Shown here piece after piece: positions 9,543 to 18,536 of a stretch of 64,000 nucleotides of DNA. The stretch spans positions 52,272-116,271 of the forward strand of contig JAJSAM010000063.1 in NCBI GenBank assembly GCA_024274785.1. The letters run 5' to 3'. This stretch comes from Planctomycetota bacterium. Lineage in GTDB: Bacteria; Planctomycetota; JAJSAM01. Each line of letters starts with the position of its first letter. The stretch's first letter is position 1. Position numbers and translations under genes: made by a program. Below the pieces are notes generated by a model. That model was given only the letters and a program-made list of their open reading frames with translations. It searched no databases and was not told the origin of the DNA.

Positions 9543-9544
9543 GC

Positions 9545-9919
9545 ATGTGGTGGGAAGTCGCGCTGGTGGGAGTGGTGGTCGCCGGATGCGTGACCGCGTT
9601 GATCGTGACCTTCACGCGGTCGATGAAGAGCGAAAGAGGCGCCTGCTCCTGCTCGGGCTGTCCGGGAGCGTCACGCAGAATCGGCGTGCGCCGCGAAGGT
9701 TTTGAACGTCAGTACCACAGACTCCCGGTCTCGCGGGAAAGCCCCGCCTTCACTTCGACTTCCGGTTCTCCTTTCCAGGTGTCCGGGGAATGTCCGTTGG
9801 CGGAGCGTGCCTCGCGAAGTCGAACTCCCGCAGGATCCAGGTCCTGCCGGTTTTCCGGGCACCCCGCAGGAGAAGCGGCTTCCTGCGGGGCGAGAAGTTC
9901 CATGCCAGGAGGCTCCTGA
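9545..9919 (+). CDS. FeoB-associated Cys-rich membrane protein
   Basis: The gene starts 2 bases after feoA2. The first 45 residues are one transmembrane helix (VALVGVVVAGCVTALIVTF) and a short Cys cluster (GACSCSGCPG), which is the whole of the small FeoB-associated Cys-rich proteins usually coded at the end of feo operons. The frame stays open to 9919, but residues after about 55 look random and overlap an ATPase remnant on the other strand. The true C-terminus may have been replaced by read-on into that debris. Confidence 0.65.
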   Translation: MWWEVALVGVVVAGCVTALIVTFTRSMKSERGACSCSGCPGASRRIGVRREGFERQYHRLPVSRESPAFTSTSGSPFQVSGECPLAERASRSRTPAGSRSCRFSGHPAGEAASCGARSSMPGGS

Positions 9920-9950
9920 AGACTGCTCGTCTCGCGAGAGCGGTCCATGC
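9750..9950 (-). pseudogene. remnant of an AAA_14/DUF4143-type ATPase N-terminus
   Basis: On the minus strand about 60 codons encode RSLLAWNFSPRRKPLLLRGA and then KTGRTWILREFDF. This is like the opening of ATPases that start with a W-x-RKPLLLRGARQVGKTW block and carry a C-terminal DUF4143. The Walker A lysine region is altered (GRT for GKT), there is no start codon, and the frame stops soon after. It looks like debris from a lost gene. Confidence 0.45.
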
Positions 9951-9964
9951 CCGCGAGAGGGCGG

Positions 9965-12900
9965 CTACCGGACGATTCGGATCACCTGATCGGTCTCGTT
10001 CCCCACCGCATCGCGGGCGGTGATCAGGATGAAGTGTTCGCCCGGGCCCCACGCCCCGGTGTCGAGCTTGACGCGAAACGTGCCCGGGCGCTGTTTCACC
10101 GGCGTGAGCCGCTTCGACTTCCCATCGGCCCGCCGGGCGGTGACTGTCGGGCGTGGTCCCTCGTCGGTGGCCCGGGCCTCGATGGTGATCATGCCGTTCG
10201 CGGACGGGGTTTCCGGGGCGGCGAGGATCTCGAGCGTCGGCGCCCTGGTGTCGGTCAGGAACGTCCACTCGTGGATCTCCTCGCGGCCGGAAGCGTGCTT
10301 CGCCCGAAGCGAGATCCGGTGTTCGACGTCGGTGGGCAGCGCCGGGTCGAGCGGCAGAGTCGCGCCGTCCTGCGTCACCTCGCTCCGGTGGGTGACGTCC
10401 ACACCGTCGAGGAGGATCTGCACGCTGGCCTGATCGATTGCGGCAAACCGCCGGAAATTCGCGGTCACGGCGGCCGGCCTCGCCTGGCCTCGTCCGGCCG
10501 GCGCCACGTCCACCACACCACGGATTTCGCCGAGCGGGTAGACCTCGACATCGAGCAGCGCCTGATCGCCCTCGACCTGCCAGCCGCGACAATGCAGCCA
10601 ATAGGTCCCCGCCCGAGGCGCCTTCAGATAGATCCGCTCGTTCGCGGTCGGCGAGGTCCCCGAGGCGATCTGCTCCCCCTTTCCGTCGAGACGGCCGTTA
10701 CCGTTCCGGTCGAAGTAGAGGTACATGTCCATGTCGAAGCCGGTGGTGAGGCTCTTCGTCCGGATGAGCAGGAAACGCTCGCCCGCGTGGAGCACGAACG
10801 GACCGAGCACCCAGGAGGCTCCGGCGAGCGGATCATCCGGGTCATCCTGGCGGATCACCTGGTTCTTGAACGTCCGGGCCGGGGCGATGGTGATCGGACG
10901 CGCCGTGCTGACGCCGTCCTTCCCACCCCGTCCCCTGGCGATCGCCGTCAGCGTGTAGGGCCCGGGGGGCAGCGGACCACCCTCGCCGGTCTTCAGCTCG
11001 AAGCTGAAACGACCGGACTTCCGATCGAAGACAGCGGGGCGCTCGAGGTCGCTCTCCCAGGCGGTGCAGCGGATGACAACGTCCTCGACCTCCCGCGCGG
11101 GGCTGACGGCGCCGGCGATCTCGACGGATTCGCCGCTCCTCACCGAAACGCCGTCGCCCTTCCGACGCCAGGTCACCTTCGGGGCTTTCGCTTCGGGAAC
11201 GGCGCCCGGCTTCGGAGCGACGACCACGGAGGCGGAGAGGAAAAGCGCGTTGAGGTTCGAGATCACGACGACGTGGTCGCGATCGAGCCCCTTCGCGAAA
11301 CCGATCCTCGATCCCGCGGAGAGCGGCCGACGGATCAACGGAGCACAGAGATCGCCGCGCGAAAAGCGAGCGTACTCCTCGGGAGTGAACACCAGGAGTT
11401 CGAGCAGGTCGCCGGCGCCGACCGGGACCTCGTGCGTCCGGGTCCCGCGATAGCCCGCGTTTTCGGTGAGCCAGGAACCGATCCGGTAGCGCCCGGAGGT
11501 GATGAAGTTCGGCGGCGTGAGAAACGCCCGATCGATCTTCGCGGTCAGGAGGTCGGCGCCGTCCGCACCCGCCGGCAGCGAGGTGAACCGCTCCTCGGTG
11601 GCGAAGACGGGCTTGCTCTTCGGAGTGGTCAGCAGGATCTCGTAGGTCTCGTTCTCCACCACCGGGAAGTTGGTGAGCCCCGCGGACCCGAGCGGCGTCA
11701 GGGCTTCGATGGTGTACCCGCCGTTCGGCTCGTAGCCGAGGTCGAACCGAGCCTTGCCATCGCCGTCGGTGTAGCCCCAGACGGTGACCATGTTCCGGTT
11801 GTCCCAGTGGCTGCGAACGATGATCAGCGCACCGTCCACCGGCCGGTCCCGGGGATCCGCCACGCGGATCGTAACGGCGGCGGTGTCGGTGTACCCGGTG
11901 CCACGCAACGTGTAGTCGGGCTCCGGGCTGTGCACCGAGGTCGTCGTCGCGTCGAGGAAGTCATCGCCGCGCCAGCGCGTTACCGACGAGACGGTCTTGC
12001 CCTGATGCTCCCGCCCTTCCGTCGAACCCCACGGCTGATCGATGTTTCGCTTGCCGCAGAAGTCGACGTGGTGCCACCTGCCGTCGGTGCCCCAGTATTC
12101 GTTCCACTGGTGGTCTTCACCCCGGTTGGAGACCACGCTCATGGGCAGCAGCATGGTGCGCGCGCAGGCCGCGCCGATGATCGAGTGCTCCCCGCAGGAG
12201 CCGTAGTGCTTGGCGTAGATCTGCCAGGGCTGGAGGTCCTGGGTTTCATAGCCAAACCGCATGACCGCGGCGCCGTCGGAGTTGTTGGCGAGGAAGTCGT
12301 GGATCTCGCGGAGGGCGTCCTCGAGGGTCGCCGCATCGGCCACGAGCTCCTCGAGCGTCACGCCGAAGCGTTTGTCGGCGGCCAACCCGCTCCGCCAGAA
12401 GACTCCCTTTCCCTTCGGGTCGTGGATGTCGCCCTCGGGTTTCGTCTTCCACCACTCGGAGTCCGTCTGGCCGCGGTCGGTGGCGGACTTGTCCCAGTAG
12501 GAAGCGTCCACCTTCAGCGGAATCTCATAGAGGATGCGCGGGTGCACCACCCACCAGTAGTAGACGTCCCGGGGGGCGGCAATCTCACCACCGTCGGCGG
12601 TCCGGTAGACCAGCGTGGTGTAGCCGTCCCGCTCCTCGATCCGCACGTAGTCGAGCCTGGCGTCCAGGTCGTAGATGGCCCGGGCATTCTCGACCAGCAG
12701 GTCGGCCTGGTCGAGGCGGACCATGGCGCGGAGCACCTCGATGGGAGTGTTCGCGATGGCGAAGGCGACCTCGTCCACCAGGTTCGCCGGAGCCCTGGCC
12801 AGCAGTTCGACGTAGGCCTTCCGGCATTCCGGATCGATTTCACCGAGCACCGGCTTGAATTCGCGGAAGTACCGCCGGTCGTAGTACGCCTCGATGCTCT

Positions 12901-14248
12901 TCGCGTCCTGGTCCGGAGTGAAGCTCCAGGAATCGCGCTCGGTGAAGCGGAGCTTTCCGTTCACCATGCTCAGCTCGTAGAGCAGAACCTCGCCGTCGAG
13001 GTTCCCCACGATCAGGTCATTGCCGTAGAAGGCCGGGGTGGCCAGTTCGCCGACATCGAGACCGTCGAATGCACCGTCGATCTTCTTGAACCCGGGGCCG
13101 AGGAACAGCGTGAGTTCCCCGGCCTGGTTTCCGACGATGAGGTCTGCCTGCGCGTCGCCATTCACATCACCACAGGCGAGCGCCGAAGAATCGCCGACGT
13201 CGATGGCCGCCAGGGCACCCGGGGTGGACACCTGCGGAAAGTGGGGCTTCCTTGCGGTTCCCTGGTTCGGGATGAGGATGACTTTCCCCTCCCCGTTTCC
13301 GGAGAGGAGGTCGAGGTCGCCGTCCCCGTCGAAGTCGACCAGGCACGGAGAGCTGAAGTCGCCGACGTCCATACCCGCGAAGAGCGATGTCTCGGAGCCG
13401 GCGACGATCCGGAACCTCCCGGACTCGCCGCCGATCACGACTTCCGGCCGGCCGTCGCCATCGAGATCTCCAACGGCCGGAGCGGTGAACAGCCACTCGC
13501 TCGAGAGGATAATCGGCTCACTGGCCCACCTTTGCCCGATCCGTGGGAACTGGGAGAGCATGCTATCCAGCTCCCCGAGGTAGAGGCTGTCGTCGTAGAA
13601 CACCGGTCGGATGGCCGATCCCACCTTCCGTGCAAAGAACCGGCGCGCGTCGTGGTGGAATTCAAGCGCGGCTCGCTTGCGGCCCGCGATCGGCCCCCGG
13701 CTCGGCCGGTAGACGACGCCCCCGTCCTCCGCCACCCGCACCTCGTCCGGCAGACCATCGCGGTCGATGTCGAACAGGACCGGGCTGTTCTCAGAGCCCG
13801 CGCCCCCCGCCGCGTTCCGATAGGTCTTTCGAAGCTCGAGCCCCTCCGCGGAGTACTCGCGCACCCGGTCTTCAGCATCCCTGACGAGCAACCGGTCGCC
13901 CACAACCCCCACGCGGCCCGGCATCCTGCTCACGCGAATCTGGTCCTTGCCGAGAGCACCCAGTTGGGCCGCCAGCCGGTCTCTGAGCCAGGCGGGAGCA
14001 CGCCGGACCGCGGCGGCGGCGGCGGGATGGAGGTCCGGCGCCACGGGAGGAAGCCGCAGCACGCGATACTCCTTCTTCTTCGGGTCGAACCGGAACGCGG
14101 CGTATTCCCCGGCATCGAGGTCGACGCGCAGGGGCTGAAGAACACTCTCTCCGTTCCGGGCCGGACGCGGCGCGGCATCCGCCGTCCATCCGAAGAGGAG
14201 GGCGGCACAGGCGAGAAGTGCGATCAGGAACCGGCGCAGTGAGTCCAT
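9965..14248 (-). CDS. exported FG-GAP / transglutaminase-like multidomain protein
   Basis: The 1427-residue product starts with a signal peptide (MDSLRRFLIALLACAALLFG); the ATG at 14248 follows an AGAGGA site. Residues 180-430 hold several FG-GAP-like repeats (VGDLDGDGRPEVVIGG, VDFDGDGDLDLLSGN, CGDVNGDAQADLIVGN), usually Ca-binding beta-propeller blades. A transglutaminase-like core follows with an apparent triad Cys685 (YGSCGEHS), His713 (EDHQWNEYW) and Asp729 (HVDF). Then come Ig-like/carboxypeptidase-regulatory segments, a PPC-like domain near residue 1150 (MDMYLYFDRNGNGRLDG) and a final beta-sandwich. It probably acts at or outside the cell surface as a protease or cross-linking enzyme. 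No partner gene is adjacent. Confidence 0.85.
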   Translation of the reverse strand: MDSLRRFLIALLACAALLFGWTADAAPRPARNGESVLQPLRVDLDAGEYAAFRFDPKKKEYRVLRLPPVAPDLHPAAAAAVRRAPAWLRDRLAAQLGALGKDQIRVSRMPGRVGVVGDRLLVRDAEDRVREYSAEGLELRKTYRNAAGGAGSENSPVLFDIDRDGLPDEVRVAEDGGVVYRPSRGPIAGRKRAALEFHHDARRFFARKVGSAIRPVFYDDSLYLGELDSMLSQFPRIGQRWASEPIILSSEWLFTAPAVGDLDGDGRPEVVIGGESGRFRIVAGSETSLFAGMDVGDFSSPCLVDFDGDGDLDLLSGNGEGKVILIPNQGTARKPHFPQVSTPGALAAIDVGDSSALACGDVNGDAQADLIVGNQAGELTLFLGPGFKKIDGAFDGLDVGELATPAFYGNDLIVGNLDGEVLLYELSMVNGKLRFTERDSWSFTPDQDAKSIEAYYDRRYFREFKPVLGEIDPECRKAYVELLARAPANLVDEVAFAIANTPIEVLRAMVRLDQADLLVENARAIYDLDARLDYVRIEERDGYTTLVYRTADGGEIAAPRDVYYWWVVHPRILYEIPLKVDASYWDKSATDRGQTDSEWWKTKPEGDIHDPKGKGVFWRSGLAADKRFGVTLEELVADAATLEDALREIHDFLANNSDGAAVMRFGYETQDLQPWQIYAKHYGSCGEHSIIGAACARTMLLPMSVVSNRGEDHQWNEYWGTDGRWHHVDFCGKRNIDQPWGSTEGREHQGKTVSSVTRWRGDDFLDATTTSVHSPEPDYTLRGTGYTDTAAVTIRVADPRDRPVDGALIIVRSHWDNRNMVTVWGYTDGDGKARFDLGYEPNGGYTIEALTPLGSAGLTNFPVVENETYEILLTTPKSKPVFATEERFTSLPAGADGADLLTAKIDRAFLTPPNFITSGRYRIGSWLTENAGYRGTRTHEVPVGAGDLLELLVFTPEEYARFSRGDLCAPLIRRPLSAGSRIGFAKGLDRDHVVVISNLNALFLSASVVVAPKPGAVPEAKAPKVTWRRKGDGVSVRSGESVEIAGAVSPAREVEDVVIRCTAWESDLERPAVFDRKSGRFSFELKTGEGGPLPPGPYTLTAIARGRGGKDGVSTARPITIAPARTFKNQVIRQDDPDDPLAGASWVLGPFVLHAGERFLLIRTKSLTTGFDMDMYLYFDRNGNGRLDGKGEQIASGTSPTANERIYLKAPRAGTYWLHCRGWQVEGDQALLDVEVYPLGEIRGVVDVAPAGRGQARPAAVTANFRRFAAIDQASVQILLDGVDVTHRSEVTQDGATLPLDPALPTDVEHRISLRAKHASGREEIHEWTFLTDTRAPTLEILAAPETPSANGMITIEARATDEGPRPTVTARRADGKSKRLTPVKQRPGTFRVKLDTGAWGPGEHFILITARDAVGNETDQVIRIVR

Positions 14249-14262
14249 GACAATTCCTCTCA

Positions 14263-14276
14263 GGGTCAGGTCTGAC
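14263..14276. repeat. solo copy of the GGGTCAGGTCTGAC motif
   Basis: These 14 bases upstream of the FG-GAP gene are identical to the outer part of the 21-bp inverted repeats at 30626 and 30699. This suggests a dispersed repeat family. Confidence 0.55.
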
Positions 14277-14317
14277 CATGAGACGATCTCAGGTTCCTCC
14301 GCGGCGAGGGTACAAAA

Positions 14318-16282
14318 ATGCAGAACGACCCCACTCGACGATTCACGATCCAGGACGCTCTCGACACGTACGGCATCCCCTACTGGGGGAAGGGCTATTT
14401 CGGTATCAATGCCGACGGCAACGTGACCGTGCACCCCACGCAGGACCCGAAAGTCGCCATCGAGGTGAAGGACCTCATGGAGCGGCTCGGCCGGCGCGGC
14501 ATTCATCCCCCGATCCTGTTCCGTTTCTCCGACCTGTTGCGCCACCGGATCGGCGAGATCGCGGGCACTTTCGCGAAAGCCATCGAGGAGAATCAGTACC
14601 AGGGCCGGCATCTCTCGGTCTACCCCATCAAGGTCAACCAGCAGAGGCAGGTCGTCGAGGAGATCTGCGATTTCGGCGCGGAGTATGGCTACGGCCTCGA
14701 GGCCGGGAGCAAGCCGGAACTCCTGGCGACCCTCGCCCTGACCGGCGGACGCAACGTCCCGGTGGTGTGCAACGGGTTCAAGGACGACGAGTACATCGAG
14801 ATGGTCATCCTCGCCCAGAAGTTCGGGCAGAAGATGATCCCGGTGGTCGAGAAGTTCAGCGAGCTCGAAATGATCGTCCGCTATGCGGAGAAGCACGGCG
14901 TCGAGCCGATCCTCGGGATCCGGGCGAAACTCGCCGCCCGCGGCTCCGGCCGATGGGAGCTCTCGGGCGGGATGAAGAGCAAATTCGGGCTCTTCGTGCC
15001 GGAGGTGATCGATGCGCTCGAATACCTTTCGGAGCGCGGCCTTCAGGACTCGCTCAAGCTCCTCCACTTTCACCTCGGCAGCCAGATCACGAACATCCGC
15101 AACGTGAAGAACGCGGTGACCGAGCTGACCCGGATCTATGTCGAACTCTCGCGGGCCGGTGCGGGTCTGGAGTACATCGACATCGGCGGCGGACTCGGCA
15201 TCGACTACGACGGTTCCCAGACGAACTTCGCCTCGAGCATGAACTACACGCTGCGGGAGTATGCCAGCGACGTCGTTTTCCGGATCATGAGTGTCTGCGA
15301 CGAGGCGGAGGTTCCGCATCCAACCATCGTCACCGAGTCGGGCCGGGCCCTCGTGGCGCAACATGCCCTGCTGGTCTTCGACGTGCTCGGTGTATCACGG
15401 TTCGACAAGTTCGACCCGCCGGAGGATCTGCCGATCTCCAAGGGCGAGGAGGAACCGCCGGCTCCTCTGGTGGACCTCTCGGAACGGCTGGAGGACATCA
15501 CCGCGCGCAACTGCGTCGAGTACTACCACGACGCGGTGCAGGCCTACGAAGAGGCCTTGAACTCGTTCAATCTGGGTTACCTCGATCTCAACCAGCGCGC
15601 TGCGGCGGAGCGGCTGTTCTGGACGATCTGCGGTCGCGTGAAAACCCTCACGCAGTCGATGGCCCGGATCCCCGAGGAGTTGCAAGGTCTGCCCGACTTC
15701 CTGGCGGACACGTACTTCTGCAACTTCTCGGTGTTCCAGTCGATGCCGGACAGTTGGGCCATCAACCAGCTCTTCCCCATCGTGCCTCTTTCGCGTCATC
15801 GGGAGCGACCGACCCGGCGGGGCATCCTCGCCGACATCACCTGCGACTCCGACGGCAAGCTGACGCAATTCACGAATCTCCGGGAAGACAAGCACACGCT
15901 GGAACTCCACGAATTGAACAAGGACCCCTACTACATCGGCGCCTTCCTCGTCGGCGCCTACCAGGAGATCCTTGGCGACCTGCATAACCTGTTCGGTGAC
16001 ACGCACGCGGTGCACGTATCCCTCGGCGAGAACGGACGGCCGGTCATCCGGCACCTGGTCGAGGGCGACACGGTGCGGGAAGTGCTTTCTTACGTGCAGT
16101 ACTCGCCGGATGAGCTCCTCGGCCGCCTGCGGGCGGAGGTGGGCCGGGCCGTCGAGGAGGGCAAGCTGCACCGGGCGGAAGGTGATCTGCTGATCGGATT
16201 CTACCGCTCGGGGCTCAACGGTTACACCTACCTGGAAGACGGGATGGCCGACGCGGCCACCTCACAAGGAGAGAGCATCTGA
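14318..16282 (+). CDS. speA: biosynthetic arginine decarboxylase
   Basis: The 654-residue PLP enzyme converts arginine to agmatine, the first step toward putrescine and spermidine. The fold III PLP lysine lies in VYPIKVNQQR (Lys105). Other hallmarks are GYGLEAGSKPEL, LHFHLGSQI, DIGGGLGIDYDG and the CNFSVFQSMPDSWAI segment with the partner-subunit Cys. Length and motifs match SpeA of the long bacterial type. A GAGG site precedes the ATG. Its stop overlaps the start of the following glycosyltransferase (TGATG), so the two are co-translated, though no metabolic link is obvious. Confidence 0.96.
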   Translation: MQNDPTRRFTIQDALDTYGIPYWGKGYFGINADGNVTVHPTQDPKVAIEVKDLMERLGRRGIHPPILFRFSDLLRHRIGEIAGTFAKAIEENQYQGRHLSVYPIKVNQQRQVVEEICDFGAEYGYGLEAGSKPELLATLALTGGRNVPVVCNGFKDDEYIEMVILAQKFGQKMIPVVEKFSELEMIVRYAEKHGVEPILGIRAKLAARGSGRWELSGGMKSKFGLFVPEVIDALEYLSERGLQDSLKLLHFHLGSQITNIRNVKNAVTELTRIYVELSRAGAGLEYIDIGGGLGIDYDGSQTNFASSMNYTLREYASDVVFRIMSVCDEAEVPHPTIVTESGRALVAQHALLVFDVLGVSRFDKFDPPEDLPISKGEEEPPAPLVDLSERLEDITARNCVEYYHDAVQAYEEALNSFNLGYLDLNQRAAAERLFWTICGRVKTLTQSMARIPEELQGLPDFLADTYFCNFSVFQSMPDSWAINQLFPIVPLSRHRERPTRRGILADITCDSDGKLTQFTNLREDKHTLELHELNKDPYYIGAFLVGAYQEILGDLHNLFGDTHAVHVSLGENGRPVIRHLVEGDTVREVLSYVQYSPDELLGRLRAEVGRAVEEGKLHRAEGDLLIGFYRSGLNGYTYLEDGMADAATSQGESI

Positions 16283-17433
16283 TGAAGGTTTTGCAACTGA
16301 CGCGCGAGTACCCGCCGGAGATCTACGGAGGAGCGGGAGTGGTGGTCGGGCATCTGAGCCGGGCGCTTTCGAGGCGGATGGACGTCGAGGTCCGGGCCTT
16401 CGGCGACGACGATCGCATGGACGGCAACATCCCCGTGACCTGCTACCAGGCCTGGGAGAACCTCGGCAGGACCGACGACGGAGAACTCTATCCGCCCGCG
16501 CTCGAAACCCTCTCCATCGCCCTGTCGATGACCCGGAAGCCCGTGGACGCGGACGTCGTGCACGCCCACACCTGGTACGCGGACATGGGCGGCCTCTGGA
16601 CGAAGATCATCCACGGGATCCCCCTCGTGGTGACGCTGCACTCCATGGAGCCCCTCCGCCACTGGAAGGTGGACCAGCTCGGCGCCGGCTATCACCTCTC
16701 CTCCTGGATCGAGAAGACCACCGTCGAATCGGCGGACCGGGTCATCGCCGTCTCCGCGGGCATGAAGGCCGACATTCTCGAACACTACAACGTCGCTGAG
16801 GAGAAGGTCGTCGTCATCCACAACGGCATCGAGCCCGACGTCTACCAGGCCACGGCGGACCGTAGCGCGCTCGAGCGATTCGGCATCGACGGACGCTATG
16901 TGCTCTTCGTCGGCCGCATCTCCGACCAGAAGGGCATCTTCGACCTCCTTCTGGCCTCGAAGGAGCTTCCCGAAGGCGTCAGGCTCGTCCTCTGCGCCGC
17001 CGCGCCGGACACCCCGGAGCTGCAGGAGCGCATGGAGAACGCCACCGCCGGCCGCGACGACATCCTCTGGATCAACGAGATGGTCGGGAAGGAGGACGTC
17101 ATCCAGCTCTACACGCACGCGGAGCTGTTCGCCTGCCCGTCCGTCTACGAGCCTTTCGGCATCATCAACCTCGAAGCCATGGGTTGCGGCACGGCGGTAG
17201 TCGCCTCCGGCGTCGGCGGCATCCTCGAAGTGGTGGTCGACGGCGAAACGGGGATCCTCACGAAACCGAACGATCCCGCGGGCCTGGCCGCCGCGATGAA
17301 CCGGGTGCTCGCCGATCCGGGCCTGGCGAAGGCGATGGGCGCGGCGGGCCGGAAGCGGATCGAAGAGCTGTTCTCCTGGGAGAGCGTGGCCGCCCGGACG
17401 AAAAAGCTCTACGAAGAGGTGGTCGCCGGCTGA
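16282..17433 (+). CDS. GT4 glycosyltransferase, GlgA/GlgM-type glycogen synthase
   Basis: The 383-residue product resembles the short, actinobacterial-type glycogen synthases. Features include EYPPEIYGGAGVVVGHL at the start (donor-site GG), VVHAHTWYADMGG, VTLHSMEPLRHWK, FVGRISDQKGI and the GT-B signature YEPFGIINLEAMGCGTAVV. It likely transfers glucose or maltose units in alpha-glucan synthesis in the cytoplasm. Nearby pgi and pgm supply glucose phosphates, and a CBM48 mini-protein is coded at 54.3 kb. An AAGGAG site lies upstream of the start inside the end of speA. Confidence 0.85.
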   Translation: MKVLQLTREYPPEIYGGAGVVVGHLSRALSRRMDVEVRAFGDDDRMDGNIPVTCYQAWENLGRTDDGELYPPALETLSIALSMTRKPVDADVVHAHTWYADMGGLWTKIIHGIPLVVTLHSMEPLRHWKVDQLGAGYHLSSWIEKTTVESADRVIAVSAGMKADILEHYNVAEEKVVVIHNGIEPDVYQATADRSALERFGIDGRYVLFVGRISDQKGIFDLLLASKELPEGVRLVLCAAAPDTPELQERMENATAGRDDILWINEMVGKEDVIQLYTHAELFACPSVYEPFGIINLEAMGCGTAVVASGVGGILEVVVDGETGILTKPNDPAGLAAAMNRVLADPGLAKAMGAAGRKRIEELFSWESVAARTKKLYEEVVAG

Positions 17434-17606
17434 TCACATCCGGGTTGCGCGGACAAGCGGACAAGACGGCGCTCGTCCCTCCGAGGCGCCGCACTGCATC
17501 GGCAATCATTCCCAATAAGTCCGGGGCCATTTCTTCGAAGGACGGAACTCTGCGATAGATTCAGGGTCTTATCTCGACATTTACGGCATCCGAGGAGGCG
17601 AGAGCA

Positions 17607-18230
17607 ATGAGTACCGAGACCATCCAGGTCGGGCAGGCGGTGCCCGATTTCGCGCTGGAGACCTACAACCCGGCGACCGGCGATTTCGACGAGGTCAGCA
17701 TCGAGAAGCAGAAGTCGGAGGGGCGCTGGACCGCGCTGTTCTTCTACCCCGCCGACTTCACCTTCGTCTGAGCGACCGAATTCGCTGCTCTGGCAGAGCA
17801 GCAGGACCGCTTTTCGAAGATGGGCTGCGACATCATCACCGTCAGTGGAGACACGAAGTTCGTGCACCTGGCGTGGCAGACCTCGGAGCAGGAGCTCAGC
17901 GCCGTGAAGTACCAGATGGGCGCGGACCCGACCGGGAAGCTGGCCCGGATGTTCGGCGTATGGCTCGAGGATGCCGGCGTTCCGCTGCGCGGCACGTTCC
18001 TCATTTCGCCCGACGGCACGCTGATGAACACCGAGATCAACTTCCTGAACATGGGCCGCAACATCGACGAGATGATGCGCAAGTTCAAGGCCAACATGTA
18101 TCTCGCGAAGAAGGCCACCGAAGGCTGCCCCGCGAAGTGGAAGGAAGAGGGCGACGTCACCCTGAAGCCGTCCGCGAAGATGGTCGGCAAGGTGCACGAG
18201 GCTCTCGCCAACGACGGCAACCCCGCGTAG
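17607..18230 (+). CDS. selenocysteine-containing peroxiredoxin (AhpC/Prx type)
   Basis: Read from the ATG at 17607 (GGAGG site upstream), the frame is a complete 207-residue AhpC-class peroxiredoxin apart from a TGA at 17769-17771, codon 55. The surrounding motif YPADFTFV-x-ATE is the family PxxxTxxC active site, so TGA falls exactly on the peroxidatic Cys. The frame then continues uninterrupted through GVPLRGTFLISPDG and EGCPAKWKEEG, where Cys174 is the expected resolving Cys. A hairpin 12 bases after TGA fits a bacterial SECIS. I infer Sec incorporation, giving a fast peroxide reductase. Annotation pipelines will probably call only the 3' part from 17820. No selA/B/C/D genes are in the window. 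Confidence 0.88.
17784..17802 (+). promoter_or_regulatory. bacterial SECIS-like hairpin
   Basis: GCTGCTCT and AGAGCAGC form a perfect 8-bp stem closed by a GGC loop. The loop starts 20 nt after the UGA and has G in its first positions, within the spacing and loop rules known for bacterial SECIS elements. It lies inside the peroxiredoxin coding sequence (Ala-Ala-Leu-Ala-Glu-Gln). Confidence 0.85.
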
Positions 18231-18536
18231 ACGGATCCACGCCACACCGGCAGCACTGATCGCCGGGTCGCCAGCAGACGGCCCGGCGATTCCGTTCCGC
18301 CCCCGGTTCCGACAGGCTGTACAGTTCAGCTTCAACCGGAAAAGACCGGAACAGGGGACTGCATGGAAGACGACCCCCTCGATCGCAGCACCCCCGTGGG
18401 CGGCGAACAGCGCCCTGATGCGCGGGGATGACGCCGGAGGAGTTCGAGTCCTTCGCGAAGTAAAATCCTCACAGTTGTCGTGCCCGGCACCTCCGCCGGA
18501 TACACTTCCGGCCGATGGCTTATCGGGAGGAAGCAG
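18231..18536 (+). other. intergenic region between peroxiredoxin and pgi
   Basis: About 306 bases. It holds a terminator-like hairpin near its start, two short overlapping ORFs (22 codons at 18363 and 11 codons at 18428) that resemble no family, and a purine-rich site before pgi. No clear promoter hexamers were found. Confidence 0.4.
18259..18290 (+). terminator. GC-rich hairpin after the selenoprotein gene
   Basis: ATCGCCGGGTCG pairs with CGGCCCGGCGAT (12 bp, one G-U) around an 8-base loop, 28 bases after the peroxiredoxin stop. There is no strong T-run, so it may be an attenuator-type or weak terminator. Confidence 0.5.

Noticed and set aside
9947..14242. 1431-codon plus-strand ORF opposite the FG-GAP gene
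   Set aside because: Antisense of a clear multidomain protein with a signal peptide; high GC keeps the opposite frame open.
17820..18230. Truncated peroxiredoxin starting at an internal ATG
   Set aside because: It would lack the thioredoxin-fold start and active site, while the upstream frame with its own ribosome binding site completes the protein across one TGA.
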